Position numbers and translations under genes: made by a program
Shown here: positions 57,048-64,000 of the stretch, one piece after another
Position numbering within the stretch: the first letter of the stretch is position 1
Layout of the letters: every line of letters starts with the position of its first letter
Notes under the pieces: model-generated
Seen by the model: only the letters and a program-made list of their open reading frames with translations
Database searches by the model: none
Told to the model about the DNA's origin: nothing
From: Amycolatopsis sp. NBRC 101858
Lineage (GTDB): Bacteria; Actinomycetota; Actinomycetes; Mycobacteriales; Pseudonocardiaceae
Assembly: GCF_030269325.1 (NCBI RefSeq)
Contig: NZ_BSTD01000008.1
Location: forward strand, 558,001-622,000
Direction: 5' to 3'
Length of the DNA: 64,000 nt

Positions 57048-58010
57048 ATGGACCTGACCTGGCGCCCGTTGACCCTCGACGACGTCCCGGCCCTCACCCG
57101 GCTGTACGCCGCGGCCGAGGAAGTCGACCGGACCGGTGACCACTTCAGCGACGGAGACCTCCGCGAGGAGCTCGAAGGGCCCAACATCGACCTGGCCCGG
57201 GCCACCGTCAGCGCGTGGGCCGGCCGGACGCTCGCCGGCTACGGCCTGATCCGCCGCCGCGACGCCGCGAACCCGGTGCACATGGTCCGGCTGCAGTCGG
57301 TGGTGCACCCGATGTTCCGGACGGCCGCCGTCGCCGCTCAGCTGGTCGAGTGGTTCACACGCACGAGCCGCGAAGTCAACGAGCGCACCTTCCCCGGCGC
57401 GCCGCTCGAACTGCACCACGGCCTGCACCAGAACGAGCGCTGGATCGCCGGCGTCCTCGCCGGCGCGGGCTTCACGCACCAGCGGACGATGGTGAACATG
57501 CGCGTCGGCCTCGCCGACCTGCCGCCGCAGCCGCCGCTGCCGGACGGCGTCACCGCGGTGCCGTTCGACTTCAAGTACGACCTAGCCACGCTCGACGCGC
57601 GCAACGACACCTTCGCCGGGCACTGGGGCAGCACCGCCTACGAGCCGGAGGCCTGGCACCACCTGGTCACCGGCTCGAAGGACTTCCGCCCGGAGGTGTC
57701 GTTCCTCGTCCTCGACGGCGACAAGGTCCTGGCGTTCGTCCTCAGCCACTTCTACGAGTCCGAAGCCGCGGCGACGGGCCTCCGCGAGCACTACGCCACC
57801 TGGGTGGGAACGCGCGCGGTGCTGCGCGGCCGCGGCGTCGCGTCGGGGTTGCTGGGGCACACGCTCCTGGCGGCGAAAGCGGCGGGGTTCGACCGGTCGG
57901 CGCTGAACGTCGACGTCGACAACGCGCACCGGGCCCTGGGTGTCTACGAGCGGTGCGGATACCGCGTCGACGACGAATGGCACGTGTACACGCTCACTCC
58001 ACGAGGTTGA
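57048..58010 (+). CDS. Two-domain GNAT acetyltransferase
   Basis: The 320-residue protein is a tandem GNAT. The N-terminal domain (MDLTWRPLTLDDVPALTRLY start, about 1-150) is degenerate. The C-terminal domain has the acetyl-CoA loop TRAVLRGRGVASGLLGHTLL near 257-276 and the closing NVDVDNAHRALGVYERCGY. Such tandem GNATs resemble mycothiol synthase in layout, but the strand pairs differ and mshD is not claimed. Its end overlaps the convergent dehydrogenase gene by 17 bp. Confidence 0.85.
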   Translation: MDLTWRPLTLDDVPALTRLYAAAEEVDRTGDHFSDGDLREELEGPNIDLARATVSAWAGRTLAGYGLIRRRDAANPVHMVRLQSVVHPMFRTAAVAAQLVEWFTRTSREVNERTFPGAPLELHHGLHQNERWIAGVLAGAGFTHQRTMVNMRVGLADLPPQPPLPDGVTAVPFDFKYDLATLDARNDTFAGHWGSTAYEPEAWHHLVTGSKDFRPEVSFLVLDGDKVLAFVLSHFYESEAAATGLREHYATWVGTRAVLRGRGVASGLLGHTLLAAKAAGFDRSALNVDVDNAHRALGVYERCGYRVDDEWHVYTLTPRG

Positions 58011-58893
58011 GCAGCTCTTCTCCCCGCACGTACCTCCGCAGCTGCTCCGCCGCCAGCCTCTTCGCGCGCGGGTAGAAGGACGCCGATCCGCCGGCGATGT
58101 GCGGGGTGATGACCACCCCCGGCACCGTCCACAGTGGATGGTCAGCGGGCAGTGGTTCCGGGTCCACGACGTCGAGGCCCACGCGCAGGCGTCCGGTGTT
58201 CGCTTCGGCGAGGAGGGCGTCCGTGTCGATCGCCGTGCCGCGGCCGACGTTCACCACCAGCGCGTCGTCGGGGAGGGCGGCGAGGGCCTTCGCGTCGATC
58301 AGGCCGCGTGTCGCGGGGGTGTCCGGGAGGATCAGCACCACGATGTCGGCCCCGGGCAGCAGCCCTGGCAGCTCGTCGACGCCGTGGACGCCGTCGTCCG
58401 GCCGCGCGCGGCTCGCCACCCGCGTGACCACCGCTTCCGCGGCGAGGAGCTGGCGCTCGATCGCCTGCCCGATCGAGCCGTAACCGACCAGGAGCACGCG
58501 GCTGTCGGCGAGCGACCGCGTGTGCTCGCGAGTCCACTCCCCGCGCGCCTGCTGCGCGAACCACCGCGGCAGGTCGCGCTGCGCCGCGTGGATCAGCGCG
58601 AGGGCGTGCTCGGCGACGCTCAGGTCGTGCAACCCCCGCCCGTTCGCCAGCCGCACCCCCTCGGGCAGCAGCGGCACCAGCGTCTCGACCCCGGCCGACA
58701 GCGACTGCACCACCCGCAGCGACGGCAGCTCCGCGATGAGCTTCGGCGGCTCCGGCCCGCGGTCGTAGGGCAGCACGTAGACCTCGACGTCGTCCAGCCC
58801 GGCCGGGGCAGGCTCGACGCCGTCGTAGTAGGCGGCTTCGACCCCTTCCGGCACGTCGATGTCGGTCCACGGCAGCAGTACGCGAGCGCTCAT
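57994..58893 (-). CDS. D-2-hydroxyacid dehydrogenase (NAD-dependent)
   Basis: The 299-residue protein has a Rossmann loop VLLVGYGSIGQAIERQLL near 134-151 and catalytic residues in VNVGRG (Arg side), DPEPLPADHPLW (Glu) and ITPHIAGG (His near 274). It belongs to the glyoxylate/phosphoglycerate dehydrogenase family; the specific acid is unknown. ATG 58893 has AAAGG upstream. It is convergent with the GNAT gene. Confidence 0.88.
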   Translation of the reverse strand: MSARVLLPWTDIDVPEGVEAAYYDGVEPAPAGLDDVEVYVLPYDRGPEPPKLIAELPSLRVVQSLSAGVETLVPLLPEGVRLANGRGLHDLSVAEHALALIHAAQRDLPRWFAQQARGEWTREHTRSLADSRVLLVGYGSIGQAIERQLLAAEAVVTRVASRARPDDGVHGVDELPGLLPGADIVVLILPDTPATRGLIDAKALAALPDDALVVNVGRGTAIDTDALLAEANTGRLRVGLDVVDPEPLPADHPLWTVPGVVITPHIAGGSASFYPRAKRLAAEQLRRYVRGEELLNLVE

Positions 58894-58929
58894 GCCGCCT
58901 TTCTACCCGCTGCCGCGCGTCGCGACCCG

Positions 58930-59283
58930 CTAGTGCTCACCTCCCGAGACGCAGAACTCGTTGCCCTCCGGATCGGTCAGCACGGTCCACGCCAAACCCG
59001 GCACGGAATGCTCGGCCACCTCCTTCGCACCCAGCTCCACCAGCCGTTTCACCTCCGCTGCCCGATCATCCCCGCCGAAGTCGACGTGGACCCGGTTCTT
59101 CCCTGCGCGAGGCTCCGGTACTCGCTGCAGGCCCAGCGGCAGCCCGCCCTCCGGGGGTGCCAGCACCAGGAACTCGCCGCCGTAGTCCTGGGCGACCGTG
59201 GTGCCCAGCGCCGCCGTCCAGAACGCCGCCAGACCGCGCGGATCGGCGCAGTCGATCGTGATCATGCCCATGTGGATCGCCAT
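58930..59283 (-). CDS. VOC/glyoxalase-like protein
   Basis: The 117-residue VOC protein starts MAIHMGMITIDCADPRGLAA, then FWTAALGTTV, and ends LTDPEGNEFCVSGGEH; PEGNEF is the usual second-half signature. It is close to the glyoxalase-like group of actinobacterial small VOC proteins without a known substrate. ATG 59283 has TAGCTT 6 nt upstream (59295-59290), which suggests a leaderless mRNA. It is divergent from proS. Confidence 0.83.
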   Translation of the reverse strand: MAIHMGMITIDCADPRGLAAFWTAALGTTVAQDYGGEFLVLAPPEGGLPLGLQRVPEPRAGKNRVHVDFGGDDRAAEVKRLVELGAKEVAEHSVPGLAWTVLTDPEGNEFCVSGGEH

Positions 59284-59334
59284 GTCCCGAAGCTAGCGGC
59301 GACCACCGACAAAAACGGGCCGTCGAGTAACCCG

Positions 59335-59365
59335 TTGGAGTCACGGCCGGGGGAGTGACTACCCT
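59335..59365 (+). promoter_or_regulatory. Candidate proS promoter
   Basis: TTGGAG (59335-59340) and TACCCT (59360-59365) are separated by 19 bp, slightly long for a sigma-70-type promoter. CAGGGAG precedes the GTG at 59407. Confidence 0.35.
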
Positions 59366-59406
59366 GAGCGGGACTTTCACACCCGCCCGGAGCAGGGAGC
59401 CCCGCA

Positions 59407-61155
59407 GTGATCACCAGGACTTCGTCGTTGTTCCTTCGCACCTTGCGCGAGGATCCGGCGGACGCCGAGGTACCGAGCCACCGGCTCCTGGTACGCGCCG
59501 GCTACGTCCGCCGGGTCGCCCCGGGCGGGTACTCGTGGCTGCCGCTCGGCCTGCGCGTGCTGCGCCGCATCGAGGCTGTCGTGCGCGACGAGATGAACGC
59601 CATCGGCGCGCAGGAGATCCAGTTCCCCGCGCTGCTGCCGAAGGAGCCCTACGAGGCGACCGGCCGCTGGACCGAGTACGGCGACAGCCTGTTCCGCCTG
59701 AAGGACCGCAAGGGCGCCGACTACCTCCTCGGCCCGACGCACGAAGAGCTGTTCACGCTGACGGTCAAGGGCGAGTTCACCTCCTACCGCGACTACCCCG
59801 TCACGCTCTACCAGATCCAGACGAAGTACCGCGACGAAGCGCGTCCCCGCGCCGGCATCCTGCGCGGCCGCGAGTTCGTCATGAAGGACTCGTACTCGTT
59901 CGACCTCGACGACGAGGGCCTGGAGCGCTCCTACCAGGCCCACCGCGCCGCCTACACGAAGCTGTTCGACCGCCTCGGCCTCGAGTACGTCGTGGTCAAG
60001 GCGACGTCGGGGGCCATGGGCGGCTCGGCGTCGGAGGAGTTCCTCGCGGTCGCCGAGACGGGTGAGGACACCTACGTCCGCAGCACGGAGTCGGGCTACG
60101 CGGCGAACGTCGAAGCCGTCGTGACGCCCGCACCGCCCGCGCAGCCGATCGAAGGCCGGCCCGAGGCGCAGGTGCACCACACGCCGAACACGCCGACCAT
60201 CGAGTCGCTGGTGAACTTCCTCAACGCGGCCGGGCTCGGCCGTGAGTTCACCGCCGCGGACACGCTGAAGAACGTCATGCTCAAGGCGCGTCAGCCCGGG
60301 GCGAAGGAGTGGGAGCTGGTCTGCGTCGCGCTCCCCGGCGACCGCGAAGTGGACCTGAAGCGCCTCGAAGCGTCGCTCGAGCCCGCCGAGGTCGCGCTGC
60401 TCGACGAGGCCGACTTCGCCAAGAACCCGTTCCTGGTCAAGGGCTACATCGGCCCGAAGGCCCTGCAGGACAACGGCGTGCGCTACCTCGCCGACCCCCG
60501 GATCGTGCCCGGCACCGCCTGGGTCACCGGGGCCGACAAGGTCGACCACCACGTCGTCGACCTGCTGGCCGGCCGCGACTTCACCCCGGACGGCACCATC
60601 GAGGCCGCCGAGGTCCGCGAGGGCGACGCGTCGCCGGACGGCCACGGCACGCTGGTCGCCGCGCGCGGCATCGAGATCGGGCACATCTTCCAGCTCGGCC
60701 GCAAGTACGCGGACGCGTTCGAGCTCGACGCGCTCGGCCCCGACTCCAAGCCGATCCGGATCACGATGGGGTCCTACGGCGTCGGCGTCTCGCGGCTGGT
60801 CGGCGTGCTCGCCGAGCAGAACCACGACGACCTCGGCATCATCTGGCCGCGCGAGGTGTCGCCGTTCGACGTGCACATCGTCATCGCGGGCAAGGACGAC
60901 GCGGTGCGCGCCGGCGCCGAGAAGCTCGCCGCCGAGCTGGACACGGCCGGTCTCGAGATCATCCTCGACGACCGCAAGGCGACGCCGGGCGTCAAGTTCG
61001 CCGACGCCGAACTGGTCGGCGTGCCGACCATCCTGGTGGTCGGGCGCGGCCTGGCCAACGGCGTCGTCGAGGTCAAGGACCGGCGGACGGGCGAGCGCGA
61101 GGAGATCGCGGTCGACGCCGTCGTCGAACACCTGGTCAAGCTCGTCCGGTCCTGA
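59407..61155 (+). CDS. proS: Prolyl-tRNA synthetase (bacterial type with editing domain)
   Basis: The 582-residue class II aminoacyl-tRNA synthetase has RVAPGGYSWLPLGLRVLRRI near 36-55, motif 2 FVMKDSYSFDLDD near 158-170, and motif 3 TMGSYGVGVSRLVG near 454-467. A long insert (about 220-400) is the INS editing domain that clears Ala-tRNAPro. The C-terminal anticodon domain ends IAVDAVVEHLVKLV. It charges tRNA-Pro. The GTG at 59407 follows CAGGGAG. Its stop overlaps the next gene's ATG (TGATG). Confidence 0.96.
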   Translation: MITRTSSLFLRTLREDPADAEVPSHRLLVRAGYVRRVAPGGYSWLPLGLRVLRRIEAVVRDEMNAIGAQEIQFPALLPKEPYEATGRWTEYGDSLFRLKDRKGADYLLGPTHEELFTLTVKGEFTSYRDYPVTLYQIQTKYRDEARPRAGILRGREFVMKDSYSFDLDDEGLERSYQAHRAAYTKLFDRLGLEYVVVKATSGAMGGSASEEFLAVAETGEDTYVRSTESGYAANVEAVVTPAPPAQPIEGRPEAQVHHTPNTPTIESLVNFLNAAGLGREFTAADTLKNVMLKARQPGAKEWELVCVALPGDREVDLKRLEASLEPAEVALLDEADFAKNPFLVKGYIGPKALQDNGVRYLADPRIVPGTAWVTGADKVDHHVVDLLAGRDFTPDGTIEAAEVREGDASPDGHGTLVAARGIEIGHIFQLGRKYADAFELDALGPDSKPIRITMGSYGVGVSRLVGVLAEQNHDDLGIIWPREVSPFDVHIVIAGKDDAVRAGAEKLAAELDTAGLEIILDDRKATPGVKFADAELVGVPTILVVGRGLANGVVEVKDRRTGEREEIAVDAVVEHLVKLVRS

Positions 61156-62084
61156 TGGGCCTGTTCTCCCGGCGCTCGGACGACCCGACGCCGGGGTACG
61201 AGGACAACGCGGCGCTCCGCGGGTTCGGCGGCTACGAACCCGCGGACGCGCCGACGCCCTCGCCCACACCGCCGCCGGAGCCGCCGAGGGCGCAGCCGAA
61301 GCGGATCCGCCCGGCGCCGAAGCCGCTGAAGTGGCGGCGGGCGCCGTGGCTCGGGCTCGTGCTGATCGCGCTGATCGCGGGCGTGCTGAACGCGCTGGGC
61401 GTGGGCAAGACGCACCACACGTCGTCGACGCCGACGTCGCGTCCGCCGCGGGTGGAGATGCCGGCGCCGCGGACGGTCGTTCCCGCGGTGACGAGCGGCT
61501 GGCAGTCGGTCGCGGCCCGGGACGGCTCGTACGCCTACGACGTCCCGCCGGCGTGGAAGCCCGAGCCCGGCACGCTCCACGGCTGGGAGAAGACCGCCGC
61601 GGTGCCGGGGATCCGCCTCATCACGAGCGCGTTCCTGGGCGAGGACTTCTGCGAGCACGCGAACCTCGGCGGCGCGGGTGTCACGACGGAGCCGCTCGCC
61701 GACCCGGACGCGGCGGCCCGCAAGGCGGTGACGGACCTCGGGGTGAGCGCGTTCAGCCCGGACAACGGCCCGCCGGCGGCGGTGACCGCGGACGCGGGCA
61801 CGGACGCCCAGCTCACGAAGGCCGATGGGTCGAAGGCCCCGGCGCGGATCGTGGTCGCCGAGGTGGTCCCGACCGACCAGGACAAGTGCGTGGCGAAGCA
61901 CGCTCTGGTCGCCGCGATGGCGTTCGGCAACGGGAGCGCGTCGGGCGTGGTGGTGGCGTACGCCGATGCCGACCGCTCCGGGCCGACGATCCGGGAGGAC
62001 CTGGTGGGAATCCTGAAGAGCTACCGGTTCGTGCCGGCGGCGGACCGGAGCACGACCACTCCGCCGCCGACCACCTACCGCTGA
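61155..62084 (+). CDS. Single-pass membrane protein with a proline-rich N-terminus
   Basis: The 309-residue protein's N-terminal about 60 residues are proline-rich and cytoplasmic (PTPSPTPPPEPPRAQPK). A transmembrane helix follows near 63-83 (APWLGLVLIALIAGVLNAL), then an extracytoplasmic domain (VPPAWKPEPGTL; LITSAFLGEDFCEHANLGG) with two cysteines that may pair. The tail is threonine/proline-rich. No family was recognised. ATG overlaps the proS stop by one base, so translation is coupled to proS although a functional link is not obvious. It is convergent with the MprF-like gene across 1 bp. Confidence 0.75.
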   Translation: MGLFSRRSDDPTPGYEDNAALRGFGGYEPADAPTPSPTPPPEPPRAQPKRIRPAPKPLKWRRAPWLGLVLIALIAGVLNALGVGKTHHTSSTPTSRPPRVEMPAPRTVVPAVTSGWQSVAARDGSYAYDVPPAWKPEPGTLHGWEKTAAVPGIRLITSAFLGEDFCEHANLGGAGVTTEPLADPDAAARKAVTDLGVSAFSPDNGPPAAVTADAGTDAQLTKADGSKAPARIVVAEVVPTDQDKCVAKHALVAAMAFGNGSASGVVVAYADADRSGPTIREDLVGILKSYRFVPAADRSTTTPPPTTYR

Positions 62085-62085
62085 C

Positions 62086-64000
62086 TCAGCGCTTCCGGGC
62101 CAGCTTCGCCAGCTCGCGCAGCCGGACGTCCGGCAGATACGCCCGGCTCAGCGCCAGCCCGATCCGCGGCAGGTCCGCCTCGTCGCGGTAAGCCAGGTAC
62201 AGCGGCACGTGCCGCGGCTGGAACTTCGCCTTGAACGCGTGCAGGGAACGGAATCCGTAGTACGGCTCCATGACCCGGCCCAGCGACTCCAGCGCGCGGT
62301 CGACCGTGCGTGCCGGGCCTTCGTCGCTCGTGCGGGCCAGGGGTGCTCCCGACAGCGACACGAACCGCGCGCCCTCCGCGCGGAACTGGACGCAGGCCGA
62401 GGCGATCAGGAACTCCATCACCGGGCGGAAACCGTGGGGGCTGCGGCGCATCACGTCCAGCGTCCAGCCGCCCACCTTGCCCGCGCCCGTGTGGACCGGC
62501 ATCCACGACGTCACGCCGTGGACCGTGCCCTCCGCGTCCACCGCCAGGCCGACGCGCGTCGCCGGGTCCATCGCCTCGTCGAGGCCGCCGAGGGTGAAGC
62601 CCATCTCCGGCATTCCCTTGCCCGACATCCACTCCTCCGACAGCGCCCGGACCTGGGCGAGGATGGGCTCCGGCTGGTCGGCCAAGCGGACCAGCCGGAA
62701 GTCGATGTCCTGCTTGGCGGCCTTGTTCAGCGCCGACCGGACGTCCTGCCACGCCTTGCCGCGGAACTCCAGCCCCTCCAGGTCGAGCACGTTGTCCTCG
62801 GCGACCTGGACGTGCTGCCAGCCCTGCTCGGCCGTCGCCGCGACCGTCGCCTCGGTCGCCGAGAACACGCACGGCACCAGGCCGGTGTTCTCGCACATCG
62901 CGGTGAACTCGGTGACCGTGGCGGCCGCCGTGCCGTCCGGCGCGATCGGGTCGCCCAGCGCGACGGCCACGCCCGCGTGCCGGCGGTAGGCGAGGTAGGA
63001 GCGGCCGTCCTCGCGGACGAAGTACGTGTTGCGCGGCCAGGTCGTCATCCACGACAGCGTGCTGCCGCCGTGGTGCCCGAGCAGCGTGCGGGCCAGCGAG
63101 GCTCCGGGACCCTGCGCGTGGCGCCGCAGCCGTCGCCGCGACGGGACGCGGAACGCGTGCTGCGCGGCGATCAGGACGCCCAGCTCGACCGTCCACAAGA
63201 GATTGTCCACGAAGAACAGCGGCAGGCCCGTGGTGTCGTAGTCCGCGCCGAAGAAGTCGGCCAGCCCGTAGACCGTGGCCGCGGCGAGGGCTTGCAGCGT
63301 GACGAAAGCCGACAGCGCGATGGCCCAGCGCCACGCGACGCGCCTGCCCTTGCGCAGCCCGTTGATCATCGGCACGACGATCAGCACGAGGATCGCCAGC
63401 TCCGGCGCCGACAGCGAAACCCCTTCGGTGGAGCCGAACGGGCCCTCGCCGGGCACCAGGAACATCACGATCTCGGCGGTGGTGAGCAGCAGCAGGCCGG
63501 CGACGGTCAGCAGCCGCCACTCCCGCAGGTTCGGCCCCGCCGAAGGGATCCGCCGCGAGCCGACGAGCCGGTTGCCGAGCGGGAGCGCCGCCAGCAGCGC
63601 GAAGAAGTGCACGAGGTCGGCCAGCGAGCCGACGTAGATGATGGCGACCCCGGCGTACACGCAGAGCCCGGCTCGCAGCCGCAGCGCCCACGGCGGCCGC
63701 AGCGTCGCGCTGGCGACGGCGACCGCGGCGAGCGCGCCGCCGGAGAACCCGACGTCGAGGCTGCCCGCCATGCGCTCGGCCCACAGCCAGCCGGAGTTGC
63801 CGCAGAGCGCGAGGAACTGCGTCGCGACGAGCACCGAGACGAACTGGCCACCGATCGTCACGGCCATCGCGCGCCGCGTGCCCAGCTGCCATTCGGCGAA
63901 GCCGGCGAAGAGCGCGAAGCTGCCGACCATCGGGAGGTAGAACCACGGGACGACGGCGAAGAACGGCCCGGTGAGCATGGTCCACCACCGGCCCGCCTCC
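62086..64000 (-). CDS. Rhomboid-like membrane domain fused to an MprF-type (DUF2156) synthetase domain; 5' end outside window
   Basis: The reading frame is open to the window edge, so the start is not visible; the ATG at 63978 is internal to an open frame whose preceding codons read RWWT. The visible part has about 638 residues. The first about 140 look rhomboid-like, with GFSG near 77-80 (from 63978) and a histidine in DLVHFFALLAALPLGN near 124. Several more membrane helices follow to about 285. A DUF2156 phosphatidylglycerol-lysyltransferase-type domain then extends to the end (TYFVREDGRSYLAYRR; VMEPYYGFRSLHAFKAKFQP near 565-584). It would aminoacylate or otherwise modify membrane lipid. 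Confidence 0.75.
   Translation of the reverse strand, partial: EAGRWWTMLTGPFFAVVPWFYLPMVGSFALFAGFAEWQLGTRRAMAVTIGGQFVSVLVATQFLALCGNSGWLWAERMAGSLDVGFSGGALAAVAVASATLRPPWALRLRAGLCVYAGVAIIYVGSLADLVHFFALLAALPLGNRLVGSRRIPSAGPNLREWRLLTVAGLLLLTTAEIVMFLVPGEGPFGSTEGVSLSAPELAILVLIVVPMINGLRKGRRVAWRWAIALSAFVTLQALAAATVYGLADFFGADYDTTGLPLFFVDNLLWTVELGVLIAAQHAFRVPSRRRLRRHAQGPGASLARTLLGHHGGSTLSWMTTWPRNTYFVREDGRSYLAYRRHAGVAVALGDPIAPDGTAAATVTEFTAMCENTGLVPCVFSATEATVAATAEQGWQHVQVAEDNVLDLEGLEFRGKAWQDVRSALNKAAKQDIDFRLVRLADQPEPILAQVRALSEEWMSGKGMPEMGFTLGGLDEAMDPATRVGLAVDAEGTVHGVTSWMPVHTGAGKVGGWTLDVMRRSPHGFRPVMEFLIASACVQFRAEGARFVSLSGAPLARTSDEGPARTVDRALESLGRVMEPYYGFRSLHAFKAKFQPRHVPLYLAYRDEADLPRIGLALSRAYLPDVRLRELAKLARKR

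Noticed and set aside
57048..58010. Mycothiol synthase (mshD) for the tandem GNAT protein
   Set aside because: The two-domain layout is similar, but I see no mshD-specific motifs or mycothiol gene neighbours, so only the family was called.

Overview
The window is high-GC DNA (by eye about 70% or more) from a mycothiol-making actinomycete, most likely Pseudonocardiales and Amycolatopsis-like. The grounds are a mycothione reductase, GTG starts throughout, many leaderless promoters, SARP/ECF42/DUF2631/DUF4081 families, and the order dxr - site-2 protease - ispG - DUF4081 GNAT - lipoprotein PBP - methionine aminopeptidase, which matches the mycobacterial dxr/rip1/gcpE/mapB neighbourhood. The genus is inferred. 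No rRNA, tRNA, CRISPR array, prophage or insertion sequence was seen. This is mainly chromosomal backbone with small accessory operons.

Layout. 0-6.2 kb: M48 protease; a tightly overlapping minus operon (membrane protein, XRE regulator, MDR oxidoreductase); a YCII/ECF42 sigma pair; a secreted protein; a TetR-crotonase pair. 6.2-14.2 kb: ArsC-like protein, threonine synthase-like enzyme, an EXPERA (TMEM97-like) membrane protein divergent from a DUF1295 steroid-reductase-fold protein and a nitrilase, SDR, small GRAM-like protein, P450-LysR pair, alpha/beta hydrolase. 14.4-22 kb: large SARP/NB-ARC/TPR regulator, methyltransferase with a coupled microprotein, MocR regulator, DHA2 exporter under a palindrome cluster. 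22-33.7 kb: a broken acyltransferase, secreted cyclophilin, DUF2631 protein, then the isoprenoid/cell-envelope backbone (dxr, rip1, ispG, GNAT, PBP, map) interrupted by a methyltransferase, an AraC-VOC operon and a DUF4177 protein.

33.7-47.2 kb: an array of 21-bp repeats arranged as an inverted repeat; an ABC exporter operon with DUF4097 and a ribbon-helix-helix protein; a GntR/MFS pair; an XRE-type regulator flanked on both sides by the same palindrome and followed by a secreted S1 protease; mtr; an M15 lipoprotein; a second secreted trypsin; a GNAT; a second 21-bp repeat array; bioF. 47.3-64 kb: DEAD-box helicase and RIO-type kinase, FAD oxidoreductases, MBL hydrolase, cytidine-deaminase-like protein with LysR, SUFU-domain protein, yaaA, GNAT, hydroxyacid dehydrogenase, VOC protein, proS with a membrane partner, and a window-truncated fusion of a rhomboid-like membrane domain to an MprF-type (DUF2156) synthetase domain.

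Regulatory themes. At least a dozen transcription units show TANNNT exactly 6-7 nt before the start codon, so leaderless expression appears common, including several face-to-face divergent pairs only 28-55 bp apart. Convergent gaps are closed by long perfect hairpins or, at two places, by arrays of one shared 21-bp repeat family. The repeat arrays, the TTAACTGTTAA regulator/protease module, the EXPERA/DUF1295 locus and the rhomboid-MprF fusion are the items most worth follow-up.
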